Counted from the stretch's first letter, positions 24,792 through 37,113 are shown. The stretch is 64,000 nucleotides of DNA from Selaginella moellendorffii (GCF_000143415.4 NW_003314356.1:436082-500081); one strand, 5' to 3'. Made by a program: numbers and translations. Notes: generated by a model not told the origin, from the letters alone.

Positions 24792-27700
24792 ATGGCCTTC
24801 AGGGTTGGGGAAAAGGTTTACATTTTGAATGGTGGGAAGAGAGTTGCAAAAGGGACCCTTGTGTCTATGGATCGGAACTTTGTTATACACTGTGAAAGGC
24901 TTGGGGAAGGCAATGCTGCTGTATCAGTAGAGACTGTCTTCGATGGGAATGTGGTCGCTATTGAACGAGGAGAGATGGTCGTCAGGGTAAATGTTGTTGT
25001 TGCCTTGAAAAATCTTCAGAAGAAAGCAGATGTTGGGGACAGCGCAAGTGCGACGAATGTTCCCTCCGTGGATCTTAAGAACCGTGCTACATGGATTTAG
25101 GCAAAAGTGTTTCTAAACAACCCCGAGGGGGAGGTGGTAGCTGAGGGCTTAGCCACAGTTGTCGATCCAAGAGATGCGGTTGCTAATCAAGAATTGGGCT
25201 GGGATGATATTGGAGTTGCGATTTTAGAGGTTGTTGACACAGAAGAAAACAGTCTGACTATTGGAAGCATTGTGCGGTGGAAATTGAGGCACTTAGTGTT
25301 TGAGAATGTGAAGGATTCACAATCAAACACCACTACAACTGATGACAGAACATCTCTTCATGGGAAAAGAAAGTACACCTTCCTAAAGCGCAGCCAAAGG
25401 GATCTGAGCAACGAACCGAAAAGGCAGAAAATGGCGATGGAGGTTCGAATGGTCTCGACAGTTGCTTGTTGCAAGAGGAGGTGCTGTCAACATGCTGATT
25501 GGGATGCTATTGAAGAGGAGAGAGCAAGATACAAGACATTGTCCTGGAAGGCAGCTCGCAATTTTGTGTATGAGGCATTACGGTCATCTGTTGATGCTTC
25601 AGAACATCAGGTGGGGGGCATGGTCTTCCAGAGGGGTTTGGTCTGCATGAAGGCATGGAGAATCATTTATGGAGTCCCTCGAAGCACATTCTACAGAATC
25701 AAAACTGAGTTCGAGGAACAAAGGGTTCAACAGGCAGTCCATGGGAACGACGGTACGCACAAAACCAGGGGTCATGTTGTATATGGAGAGGCAATCTTCA
25801 AGAGGTTTGTCGAGACATGTAGCGAGCAGCAACCACATAAAACCCGCCTCTTGGAAGATGGAACACGAGACACCCAACGAGTTCTCCCTTCCATGTATAC
25901 CAAGGGGGCCATATTGGAAGATGTGAATCGGGAACTCCAGAGTAATGGCTACAGGAAGCTGAGCCAATCTAGATTTAGTAGATTGTGGAGCAACAGGTTC
26001 AGGGATGTGAGTATAGGAAAGTACTCCAGCTTTTCAAAGTGTGACGAGTGCACTGCTATCAAAATGGCTTTGTCGAAGAATTCTTGCAGCGCTCAAGAGC
26101 GAGAGACGTTGGTTAGAAGGCGGCTCAACCACAACATCGAGCAGAGAAGCTGCAGGACTGCATATTATCATAACAGGATTCTCTCCATGGAGAGACCTGA
26201 CTCTTACCTCTGCATCATCCACGACAAAATGGACCAGAAAAAGACGTGCTTACCTCGACTCAATCCTGCCCCCAAGGCAATCTCTTCATCCATGCAGCTG
26301 CCTGTGTCTCTGTTTGGCATAATCGCTCATGGGCATGGTGCCCAGAACTATGGGAACTTCTTTGTACCTCTATGGGGTGGCGGGGGTGCAAACATGATGA
26401 TTGCGTCCCTAGCAAAACACTTAAGGTCTCTGCAAAGTGCGCAGACTGAGCTGAACGGCCAACCCTTGCATAAGGCCCTTGTCGATCGAACCCCATACAG
26501 GGTTCAGCTGGAGGAGGAGCAAAGGCTTGCAGTATCGCGTGGGGCCCCATGCCATCCCAGTGAATATGTTGGCCGTCAGATTGTAGGGTTATCACGTGAG
26601 GCCTCATGCCATTCCGACGAGGCTGGTCGCCCGGTGAATGCACAGCCTCATCCAAACGAAGCAAAATCTCAAGGAAGTTCTTGCGGCCGATGTGGCCTTC
26701 CACCCCATCTTCTGCTCCAAACAGACAATGCTGGCAGTGAGAACAAAAACATGTACGTCTTCGCGTACTTGGCGATGCTTGTTGCCAAAGGCATATTTGA
26801 AACGGTTACACTTGGCTTTCTCATGGTTGGGCACACTCATGAAGACGTCGATGCCATGTTCAGTCACCTGGCAGAGTCCCTCCGGCGATCCAATGTCCTC
26901 ACCCTCCCACAACTCTACGATGAATTCCAAAATTGCATCAAAGGCACTGTTGAAGCTGCACTTCTGACAGAGGTTCCAGACTTTAAGGGGTTTGTAAGAG
27001 GCTACATCAGGGATGGATCCGAAACGCTGATTGGCCACTCCAAGCCTCTTCAGTTTCATTTCAGCATGTGTGACGGTGCTCCAGTGATGAGGTACAAGAT
27101 GAGAGAATGGGACACAGTGTGGCTGCCAGTGGACGGCATTGAACTCTTCAAGAGAGATCCCATAACTGGGGAACCTATGATTCCTCAGGGTTCCCCACGG
27201 CCGATGCACCCGGATGGACTCAAAGACCAGGAAAGTATAGTGGCCGGGATTAGACAGCATATTGCCTTCTGGAAGAGGGGGTTGGTGTTTGGTGGAGAAT
27301 CCTATTTTCAGAGGTGCAAGCCTTTGCTCGAATACTGGGAGAAGATTATATCTGCTATCCAAAATGGGCCGGTTGTATATGAAGAATTGGAAGAGTCCTT
27401 TTGGCCAGAACCCAGAGCACCAGATAGTAGCGGAACAATGTCCTCTGGAAATGCAGTGACAGATAACGATGTTGAGGATCACTATTGTGGGCCGAGGAAC
27501 AAGAAGCCGGATTCAGCATTCAATCCAGTACAGGTCTGCAAAGGAATGGTCGTGCTTGTCAGACCCAGTAATAAAAAACAAATGATATGGGTGGGGCGCT
27601 GCATCACTGATGCAGAGGAGGACGCGGAAACTAACTCCTTCAATGTAACTGTGGAGTGGTTCAAGCCAAGTTCCGGATATACGAAGGATTGCCTAGAAAA

Positions 27701-27933
27701 GAGATGGGTGCTGAATCCAAGGGATCCCAGCATGAGCATATCGGTGGATAATGTTGTGCATGGTTGGATGCGGAAGCAGAGTGCCACCATCACCTTGCCA
27801 GACCATGCAAGAGATGCAGCAAGAGCATTCATAACTCGGGTTCAAGGTGAGATTCATTAATATTCCTTTACAAAGTTTCTAATGTATTTTATTTCAAGGT
27901 GAACAATCCGAATCTGAATCAGAGGAGGCTTGA
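24792..27933 (+). pseudogene. Transposase-like protein of the giant transposon, one stop
   Basis: The start ATG at 24792 follows an intron acceptor. Exon 1 runs to 27846, a 52-nt phase-1 intron (27847-27898) follows, and exon 2 ends in GEQSESESEEA and a stop at 27933, about 1,030 codons. A TAG at 25098-25100 interrupts an otherwise open frame. The N-terminus has two similar beta-rich units (VYILNGGKRVAKGTLVS and VFLNNPEGEVVAEGLAT), like small modules in plant En/Spm-type proteins. A Cys-rich CCKRRCC segment and a helix-turn-helix-like region follow. Candidate catalytic motifs are CIIHDKMDQKK, LLLQTDNAGSENKN and VGHTHEDVDAMFSH, an RNase-H-like D/D/(D or E) pattern of the DUF7869 type. An SH3/BAH-like C-terminal region follows (about residues 930-1000). 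Two 22-bp palindromes lie in frame between the first two motifs. The function is inferred from these motifs and from its place within the TIRs. Confidence 0.7.
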
Positions 27934-28442
27934 TATATTGTGTGAGGTAAAACAAAGATGATGTGACATATGCATTTACCCATCACACGTGCATAAATCT
28001 AATAATATGGCGTGTGAAAGTTCAAGGTGAACAAGCCGAATATGAATTCATCGGATTGTTATAACAAATTGCGAGGTGATGGCATGAGGCGATACGCTAT
28101 TTGAGAGTGGTAGCCATTCCTATATGAGGTGAGTGAAGTATTTAAGGGATCACAGCATGAGCATATCGGTGGATAATGTTGTGCAGTCTTGGATGCGGAA
28201 GCAGAGTGCCACCATCACCTTGCCAGACCATGCAAGAGAGGCAGCAGGAGCATTCATAACTCGGGTTCAAGGTGAGATTCATTAATATTCCTTTACAAAG
28301 TTTCTATCGTATTTTATTTCAAGGTGAACAATCCGAATCTGAATCAGAGGAGGCTTGATATAGTGTGTGAGGTAAAACAAAGATGATGTGACATATGCAT
28401 TTACCAATCACACGTGCATAAATCTAATAATATGGCGTGTGG
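27721..28442 (+). repeat. Partial tandem duplication of the transposase 3' end in A
   Basis: 27721-28017 is repeated at 28146-28442 with few changes, covering the end of the coding exon, the 52-nt intron and the last exon. Between them, 28018-28145 holds a third GGTGAACAAGCCGAAT-type terminal-exon sequence and a palindrome. Copy B has only one full version, so the duplication arose in A's lineage or was lost from B. Confidence 0.75.
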
Positions 28443-28573
28443 CCCATATTAATGGCACATAAACCCATATTGTGGGCTTACGTGCTTTATGTACCATCAT
28501 TCCCTTGCAGCGTGTGTGTTGGTTTCCTTTTATAACACAACGAACTCCATATTTTAGGGTGAAGAGCGTTCTC

Positions 28574-28831
28574 ATGGCAAGCACAAAATCTGTAAGTGAG
28601 GCAGAAAAGGAGACGGAGAAGGAGATAGGTGAAGATGTAGAATATATAAGTCTTCCAAACTCCCCGTACTATACTCCAGGTGATCATTTTTCTAAACAAA
28701 CGGCAACATTAACAACTATCGAGAACGCCCCAGTAACGTCAGAGACAACAATCCAAAGCAAAACAACTGACCTGGAGAAGGATGATAGTACCGCTGAGAG
28801 TACCAAAAAGGAGGTGTCCACTAGCGCTTAG
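28574..28831 (+). CDS. Small acidic hypothetical protein, copy A
   Basis: This is an 85-residue frame from ATG 28574 (MASTKSVSEAEKETEKE) to the stop at 28829-28831; it could extend upstream to 28472. It is rich in Glu, Ser, Thr and Lys, has no membrane segment or known motif, and reads as disordered. Copy B keeps the frame at 31946-32203 with only a few substitutions (SETT/SKTT, DLEK/DPEK) and no indels. A CCCTTGCAG acceptor-like string lies about 65 bases upstream, so it may be a terminal exon. Function unknown. Confidence 0.45.
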   Translation: MASTKSVSEAEKETEKEIGEDVEYISLPNSPYYTPGDHFSKQTATLTTIENAPVTSETTIQSKTTDLEKDDSTAESTKKEVSTSA

Positions 28832-29467
28832 GCTTATAATGGCGTGTGCCCTCATGCCATTTACTTGATCACCAAATACCTTTTTCCCTTTGCACTAGTA
28901 TATCTTAATACCGGTTTGAGAAATAGAATGGCATGTGCCCTCAGGCCTTTTACTAAATCACCTTTGAAAGAAATGCAAGCCTCTATGTCGTAAAAAAAAG
29001 GTACTAGAGAAATTCCTTAATAATATGAATGTTATTTAGTTTCATGAAAATACACTAAGGGTCAAATGAGTTAAATGACTTCTCCAGACTAGCAATGCCT
29101 CTTGCTACACCTTCACAATTAGATTCGTTAGAAAAAGATAACATTGAATAATATCTAAATGTTCTCACCATTAAGTTATATGTCTGGCTAATAGGAATGA
29201 TGTTCATCTTGGAAAGCTCACCACACGCTCAATGAACAAACAAATAGTGTGTGCGCGCATGCCATCGCTCTTCTTTAGCTTCAGATTCGGCTTGTTCACC
29301 TTGACAATGAGATTTATTATACAACTAGATGGACTCAGTCTGGACATAAGGTCACCGCGCTAGTCACCATGCCCCAGATATGTCTAGCCCCTGGACAAAA
29401 AACATATAATTTCACGTCATTTTCAAATACTTGAAAATTTGTACCTAGTCCCATTTTACTGAATAAA

Positions 29468-29491
29468 TCCCACTTTAACGAAATAGAGCTT
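29468..29491 (-). repeat. Right terminal inverted repeat of A
   Basis: This is the exact inverse of the left TIR, followed by the TSD TAGT. Homology between the two ends stops after the 24 bp. Confidence 0.9.
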
Positions 29492-30438
29492 TAGTTGGCA
29501 TGAATGATTGTTTGTTGGTTTTACCACATTTATTCTATTTTGTTGATTATTATTTAAGTTAGTTCTGATAGGTTGGGATGTTATTTCCTTCGGGTAATAC
29601 ATTCACAAGTATTGTGCTTGTCAGTCAATAATACTTTGTGTTCTTTGAGTTCTCTTTCGTAAGTTGTTTGGCATTCTGTCTGCAATCTTCAGTAGTTCAG
29701 TTTTATCATTGAGTTTACTTGATTATATACTTGTTATTGAATTTTGTTGGATGGTGAAGCCTATGTTTTCCAACTATGAATACTAGTTTATCGGATGATA
29801 ACTTATTTGGCATACTTTTGTGTTCTAATCTAAGATATATTCACTGATAATTAAGTCTCTTAAGATATCATTGTCTATGACTTTGATATTGTCCATCTAT
29901 TGATCTTTGAGTTTAGGCCAGTATAGGCAGACTAGCTTCAGCACTTCATGTGCATGCTGAAATCTCTAGTCATAGCATAGCTACTACCGACTAGTCACAT
30001 AACTCGCCTCTTTGTTCATGTTCCTTATTCTGTTGAAAGGGCGTGACCGTGTAAACAACTCTAACTACCTGTTTACAGTAGTCTATCTAAACCTTACCGA
30101 CGGGTTTGATTTCTTTGCTCATGAGGGTTGGGGCCTTTGACTTCTCTCTCTATGTTCCTGCAGCCAGGGGCGTATCACACTTTTGTAATCTGGGTGACTA
30201 ACAGAGCAGCAAGGGTGGCTGACTCAGTTGGTCATTTCCTTGTCGGCGACGGCCGAAAGGTGTCTAAGCTGGTAGTGCATCCGCGTTAGACAAAGAGGTT
30301 GCCTCCTAACTCATTTAAGTTGGTGCATTTCTCACATAGTGTGAGTACAGTGAACTTTTTCTGGAGTTGTTTCCTTGGCGGTATTCTAGACTCGAGTATG
30401 CATCGACGAGGATGTTGATCTTCCCTAGGGGGGAAGAG
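29492..30438 (+). other. LARD3 interior between A and the LARD3 3' LTR
   Basis: No gene is seen. It begins with the repeated TSD TAGT and ends with the polypurine tract CCCTAGGGGGGAAGAG directly before the LTR start at 30439. Its reverse complement recurs at 55938-56870 in the second LARD3 copy. Together with 30439-31285 it forms the 1.8-kb spacer between inverted copies A and B. Confidence 0.75.
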
Positions 30439-31945
30439 TGTCGCGAATATGACTTTGGGTATCGAAAGTTACTTGTCGGCTAGTCCTTTCGGATATTCTT
30501 TCCTTACTGCCATGATGGCAGGAGGTCGGTATTGCTGGACCTGTTATCAATTTCCCACTTGAGCTAGTTGAGAAACTGGTCAATGACCGTGTACTTAGAT
30601 CGGTTAAACATAAGGTAGGAACCCTATGTGTTTCTTGTTGAGCATACTCGCCTTGGTTTGAGAAACTCCTGTCATTGGCTTGCACTTGCTAGTATCAAGA
30701 ACCCTCATGATATTGAGATTGGTCCCTCAATATTCGCTAAATGATAGCTTACCGTGTCTGCCAAACACCCTCGCTATCATGCCCTTTGTGTTAGTCTCAT
30801 TTCGGTCCCAAATGCTATTTATAGAAAATGTCCAGATCTACTCATTTGGCATATCTATGGAATGTAAAGATTCGCCTGAACACAATGGTGTTCATCCCGT
30901 GTCCAAATTCGCAATCTAGTGCCATTCCATATTTAGTAAGTTTCGAACTTGTCCCAAAGACTAACTCCTGATACTAAGGGAGACTTGGGGTGAAAGCCCA
31001 AAGCATGTGTTCCTCAAGGGGGGGGGCTTGTGGGGGGTTCCAAATGTATAGTAGGGATAGTGGGTAGGTCGGGCATAGCTGACCAACCTAAGGCATAGTC
31101 TAGCTCCCGCTTGCGTGCCTGTCCTTGTTCTATATCTGGCTTGGGTCTAAGCCCAAGTTCCATTCCATGCCAGTTGGTGGATTACCCATGTCCTCGCGTT
31201 AGGCCACTGGTATGCCGAAATAGCGCCAAACTCCGTTTGGCTCCGTTTTGCGTGCGGTCCTAGCAAAAGGATGCTAGATGCTCTAATGCTCTATTTCGTT
31301 AAAGTGGGATTTATTCAGTAAAATGGGACTAGGTACAAATTTTCAAGTATTTGAAAATGACGTGAAATTATATGTTTTTTGTCCAGGGGCTAGACATATC
31401 TGGGGCATGGTGACTAGCGCGGTGACCTTATGTCCAGACTGAGTCCATCTAGTTGTATAATAAATCTCATTGTCAAGGTGAACAAGCCGAATCTGAAGCT
31501 AAAGAAGAGCGATGGCATGCGCGCACACACTATTTGTTTATTCATTGAGCGTGTGGTGAGCTTTCCAAGATGAACATCATTCCTATTAGCCAGACATATA
31601 ACTTAATGGTGAGAACATTTAGATATTATTCAATGTTATCTTTTTCTAACGAATCTAATTGTGAAGGTGTAGCAAGAGGCATTGCTAGTCTGGAGAAGTC
31701 ATTTAACTCATTTGACCTTTAGTGTATTTTCATGAAACTAAATAACATTCATATTATTAAGGAATTTCTCTAGTACCTTTTTTTTACGACATAGAGGCTT
31801 GCATTTCTTTCAAAGGTGATTTAGTAAAAGGCCTGAGGGCACATGCCATTCTATTTCTCAGACCGGTATTAAAATATACTAGTGCAAAGGGAAAAAGGTA
31901 TTTGGTGATCAAGTAAATGGCATGAGGGCACACGCCATTATAAGC

Positions 31946-32203
31946 CTAAGCGCTAGTGGACACCTCCTTTTTGGTACTCTCAGCGGTACTATCATCCTTC
32001 TCCGGGTCAGTTGTTTTGCTTTGGATTGTTGTCTTTGACGTTACTGGGGCGTTCTCGATAGTTGTTAATGTTGCCGTTTGTTTAGAAAAATGATCACCTG
32101 GAGTATAGTACGGGGAGTTTGGAAGACTTATATATTCTACATCTTCACCTATCTCCTTCTCCGTCTCCTTTTCTGCCTCACTTACAGATTTTGTGCTTGC
32201 CAT
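31946..32203 (-). CDS. Small acidic hypothetical protein, copy B
   Basis: Copy B counterpart of the frame at 28574-28831, also 85 residues and uninterrupted. The few differences are substitutions. It lies about 0.6 kb inside the TIR. Conservation of the frame in two copies supports, but does not prove, that it is translated. Confidence 0.45.
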   Translation of the reverse strand: MASTKSVSEAEKETEKEIGEDVEYISLPNSPYYTPGDHFSKQTATLTTIENAPVTSKTTIQSKTTDPEKDDSTAESTKKEVSTSA

Positions 32204-32841
32204 GAGAACGCTCTTCACCCTAAAATATGGAGTTCGTTGTGTTATAAAAGGAAACCAACACACACGCTGCAAGGGAATGATGGTACATAAAGCACGTAAG
32301 CCCACAATATGGGTTTATGTGCCATTAATATGGGCCACACGCCATATTATTAGATTTATGCACGTGTGATTGGTAAATGCATATGTCACATCATCTTTGT
32401 TTTACCTCACACACTATATCAGGCCTAATGAACCATATCACATGTGCGCACATGCTATATATATGGAGAAGTATTATGCAAGGATAGAAATTCAATGCAT
32501 GATTGTGGAGAGCAATGGCATGAAGCCACATGCTAAATAACATTTTAGAGAAAGAATTAAAATAAAAACATGCAAACAGTACTAAGTGGACCAAGACTTA
32601 GAAGTGCACAATTGAATGAGGTATTTCTAATAAATACTTCACTCACCTCATATAGGAATGGCTACCACTCTCAAATGGCGTATCGCCTCATGCCATCACC
32701 TCACAATTTGTTATAACAATCCGATGAATTCATATTCGGCTTGTTCACCTTGAACTTTAAGTAAGATTTGCTAGAACAACTAAGAATTTATACTTGTTAT
32801 TTGTATCATCTCACCTAGGAATGGCGTAAGGCCACATGCCA

Positions 32842-33219
32842 TCACGCCTCCTCTGATTCAGATTCGGATTGTTCACCTTGAAATAAAATACATTAGAAAC
32901 TTAGTAAAGGAATATTAATGAATCTCACCTTGAACCCGGGTTATGAATGCTCTTGCTGCATCTCTTGCATGGTCTGGCAAGGTGATGGTGGCACTCTGCT
33001 TCCGCATCCAACCATGCACAACATTATCCACCGATATGCTCATGCTGGGATCCCTTGGATTTAGCACCCATCTCTTTTCTAGGCAATCGTTCGTATATCC
33101 GGAACTTGGCTTGAACCACTCCACAGTTACATTGAAGGAGTTAGTTTCCGCGTCCTCCTCTGCATCAGTGATGCAGCGCCCCACCCATATCATTTGTTTT
33201 TTATTACTGGGTCTGACCA
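32842..33219 (-). pseudogene. Transposase C-terminal remnant in B
   Basis: Only about the last 115 codons remain: RPSNKKQMIWVGRC onward through the SH3/BAH-like region, the 52-nt intron and the terminal GEQSESESEEA exon with its stop at 32842-32844. At 33219 homology to A stops abruptly, at GGGTCTGAC, and S-family interior begins. All catalytic motifs are lost, so B could move only in trans. Confidence 0.8.
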
Positions 33220-35983
33220 CTTGCACCAAAGGGTTCAAGTTAGATATGCCGAGCTTTCACACTAAGCAATCTAACCGTGCATCACGACTCCGAGGCATCC
33301 CTCGCTTGGCGGTGTGCCCAAACCAGTCTCCCCACTGAGAGTCCATGACCACCGAAATATGAGTGTCCTCATATTCCAAACCATCACCACGCCCTAGTGA
33401 TTTGGGACTCGAACCCAAGCACTAGAGGGTCGGGACTCGAACCCAACCTCCGTATATGCATCTACGGACGGCATCACACAAGATGCCTGGCGTGACTCCC
33501 CACGCCGGTGCACCAACTTATTTTTAAAGCGCGCTACAGATCACAGCTTAGGAACCTAGTTCCCCCACACTGCCAAGTCCTCTCACTTGACATATCTGTG
33601 ATCATGCATGGACTCCTCCATGCTTGGCCCCATGGGCCCACCCTTTTTGAAGTTATCACCTTCAACTAGGGTACTTGTTCCCCTGACTTGCCAATCTCAC
33701 TTAGCAAGTCATCCGGCCACCGTAACATGGTTCATGCATAAGCGTGGAAGTCCTTAACCATCAACTTTCGTTCAAAGCCCTCTCTTTGAACACTCGGGAA
33801 CTACTTCCCTAACCTTGACAGCCTTGCCTCATGGCAAGCTTCAAGACCACGCTTCTGCTGCACCACTCTGATTTCGCGCGTTCTATGAACCATTTACACT
33901 TGGCCTTTCTAGGTACTAAGCTACCTAGAATCGTCTTTGGGAACCTTGAAGGAACTCTGTCCCTTAGCTTGCTAAGGCCTCCCTTTTTGCAAGCTTTCCA
34001 ATTGCCACATAGTCTAACATGAACAATTCCATATTTTAGACTCTCCATGGCATCACGGTTGCTAGCGGCAACACCCTCGAGCCCCCACTTGATTCTCCAC
34101 TCCCAGCTGGCATAACCAACCTTGGTTATGCCCTTCGATTTCTATGGTTCAGTTCCATCCCAATACTACTTGCCTTTTGGCCCCATATGTTTCCTTTGGT
34201 TATTTTCCTCTAGACTAGGAGGATAGCTTTGCACTTTCTATCATGCCTTAGCAAGTATTCTTAGGGATGAACCTACCCAATAGCCCAGGGAGTGGTTCCT
34301 CAATCCGGGTATGCTCACCTTATAATCCCACACACTGGGATTACATTGTTGCTTATGGGCCTTTCCATGCCCATCACTAGCCTTGCCAAAATTCCATTTT
34401 TGGCTTTGTCCAACTCGGGTAGACAGTCCTCTCCTGTCTCCGCAACCTTGGACATTAGGATAGCACCTTCTATCCATCATTCGCTAGGGACTTAGTCCCT
34501 TGGGCTTTATCCATTGCCCTCGCGACATCAAACACCACCTTCTGGTGTTCTAGAGTGTTCGGGTGTCCCAATGATGGCTTTCTTGACAATGAGTATTTCC
34601 TTTTATGACATTGACTTACTATATCGCAACACAAGCAACTTATCCCCCGTAAGGGTGTATCCGACTTCCCTATGCTATTAAGAAGTCTTGGGTAGCTACT
34701 TTCTACCCGTTCAACCAGTTATTTTGCACCTCTTGCTTAGTTGCCTCATAGTTGTCAAGTCCTACAACTCATTGTTTGGTGCTTTCACACCTCCATCATT
34801 ATCTAGGTCACCACACTCCAACTGCATGCTCTGCAGGTTAGGCTATGCCATTCCCATTTCCATTGGGATTCCTTTGGCAAGGGGTTCTCATGAACCCACC
34901 AACATAGCCTCAAGGTATCACACCTTGGCACATTTGGTGTCTCCACACCATCGGCTCCACGAGCCTACCTCTATGACACTTCCCCTTCGTGTTTATGTCT
35001 TTGCCAAGGCCAACACCGCTCTTTCTCATGCCAACCATCCGTTAGCACTGCACCATAGAGGTCACACACAACTTTGCGTCAAAGTTGTTTTCTTTTTGGG
35101 AACACCTTTCCCACGACTTTAGCATGGCACATTTTGCCATCGATGAGATACCCTCTATTCTCATCCTTGGATCCTATGATCCCCCCCCCATCCTTCGTGG
35201 GGTACAACACACCTCAGTCCAAATGCTTCCATCAGTCCTTTTAGGACCATTCCTTGACTCTACTTGAGTCATCCAGCAGTTTTGGACTTGGTTAATCCAC
35301 AGACCCGTAAGGTCCTCTTTGTGAGGCACTAGCTCACTGGAATACACTTCTTGCATTCCTGTCCTACTCAAAAGGACTATTTTCACAAATGTTACTCTGA
35401 CACTTGATTTTGTTCTCTGGGGGCAACCTTTGCCCTTTAGGACTACTTGTCCATGTGATGAGAATACCAACTCATCCACTTAATACACCCCCAATTCCTT
35501 GGGTTGTTCCAGCATTTATTAGAGGTAGCCCCGGCTACCATTTCGAGGACTCGTGTCCTCATCCATACTTGACCTCTCACGGTCATCCATTCCAGTCTCA
35601 CCTTCATGAGCACCAGCCTCAGCCATGTGAGGATAAACTTGTGACTCCTTTATTGTTTTTTGGAGTCTCTATCTTCCCCGTGATCCCAACAATAGTTGTT
35701 TACCCCAACTACATTAGCCCGTTTGCTGAGTCAAACGCTCATCTGGATCACCTCCTCAACTCAATCAGGAAAACCTTGCACTGTTCCCAAGATCCCAAAG
35801 TCGTTCCATTATTGGCCCCTTTTTTATCCACCATCTTGTCTACAAGTTCACACATGAACTGTAATGGAGAGCCATGTCTTCCCGACCTGCTACTCCTCAA
35901 GGATAGGCCCACTTCTCGGACCTTCCGTTGCCAACACCAGTGGTGATATACTTGAGCACCAATAAAAGTCGGACTAAGGAACA

Positions 35984-35995
35984 GCTCCGATACCA
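35984..35995 (-). promoter_or_regulatory. Primer-binding site of the S-family element
   Basis: On the minus strand the LTR end GTCGCTTACA is followed by ATT and TGGTATCGGAGC, which matches the initiator tRNA-Met type site at 10 of 12 positions. This identifies the S family as an LTR retrotransposon and sets its orientation. Confidence 0.8.
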
Positions 35996-35998
35996 AAT

Positions 35999-37113
35999 TG
36001 TAAGCGACTAAATTTTCCATTCTACTTTAGTCACTTAACCACACCTCTGACCACTTGGAGGAGTCTCATTCACAACCTCCATAAGTCCAATCCAGGACTT
36101 GGGACTTGCTAGCCCCGAGAATGGCATCCATGCCACTCAACATTTGCACTTGGTCCAAGTGCTCCACGTGTCCGATCTTATGATCGACACTCAAAGGTAC
36201 CACCGACATAGCAGCCCGTTACGCTAAGGCCATGCCCAATCACCTTTGCCACACTGGTAGTCCAATACCACTTACATCACCGTCTTGGCTCTCCAAGACT
36301 AGGCAAACCATCCGTGAGTGGTCATCTCAGATCCACTCCTTAGCATCCTTAGGATGCCCACCGACAAGGGGAATAGCCTTCCCCAATATCCCTCTGTCAG
36401 TCCCCACTAAGTCCCTTCCTGCCCCTGGCCGTGTTTGCCAACACTGCCACTGGATCGAGACCCACAGGCCCGACCACTAAGTCCCACGGCCCTTTGGGAC
36501 TTCCTCACCACACGACTGTGTCCTTGGTCACTACCCCAGAGGACTGCTCCTCTTCCTTTCCACAGTCTGGGCCTTTGGGACAATATTTCGGAACACCGTG
36601 GCCTTACGCGAGCCACCTGGGTACTCTCCTTGCCTTCTGTCCTTGGGTGCTCTAGCCATGGGCTTAGAGCGAGGTTCCGTTGAGCCACGACAGGTATCCA
36701 AGTAGGTAGTACCACCCACACTTGGACTGGGAGCATCGGCCAGTCGATCTCCCGGGGGAACTAGAGCTGGCTCTTGAACACTTCACCAAGCTACCCCGCT
36801 TGTCGGTCTGTGTTCACTCTAGTCTTAGACTTCCCAGTGGGCAGCTCATCACCCAACACTGGGTCCGGCCTTCCTGGGCCAAACTGGCCTTTCCTGGCCA
36901 AACTAGCTCCACTGCAGTCCTCCCCCTACTATACTTTTGGAGCTCACCAAACCCCCCAGGGTCTGGGAGACGAACGCTTTGGGCTTTCACCCTCTCAGGC
37001 TTCGGACTCGGACTCGGACTCGGACTCGGACTCGGACTCGGACTCGGATTCGGACTCGGACTCGGACTCGGGCTCGGTCTCGGCCTCGGCCTCGGTCTCG
37101 GTCTCGGTCCCGA

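Larger units (their letters stand above)
15935..29270. repeat. Dispersed 22-bp palindrome family in A (about 30 copies)
   Basis: Consensus arms are ATGGCRTG and CAYGCCAT around a 6-base centre, often GGCC-containing; some copies are perfect 22-bp palindromes. Good copies start at 16201, 17278, 17353, 18580, 18771, 18912, 20383, 21660, 21720, 21797, 22695, 22933, 24520, 24618, 24688, 26534, 26591, 28079, 28839 and 28928. Weaker ones start near 15935, 22560, 22854, 23797, 23869, 23905 and 29246. They occur in first introns, tiny introns, intergenic DNA and a few coding positions. I saw none in the surrounding retrotransposons. Spacing is irregular, so this is not CRISPR. Confidence 0.85.
15826..29491 (+). 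mobile_element. Giant DNA transposon copy A (13.7 kb)
   Basis: The ends are 24-bp terminal inverted repeats (AAGCTCTATTTCGTTAAAGT then GGGA). The 4-bp TSD TAGT occurs at 15822-15825 and 29492-29495. A second LARD3 copy holds the unoccupied site on the opposite strand: at 56873-56876 a single ACTA lies between sequences matching both flanks. A carries a transposase-like gene (plus strand) and a long spliced ParB/HAD gene (minus strand), divergently arranged, a small acidic ORF, and about 30 copies of a 22-bp palindrome. It is nearly identical to copy B where both are present. Confidence 0.9.

Noticed and set aside
15935-29270. CRISPR array
   Set aside because: The palindromes are irregularly spaced, lie in introns and coding DNA, and the genome is eukaryotic.
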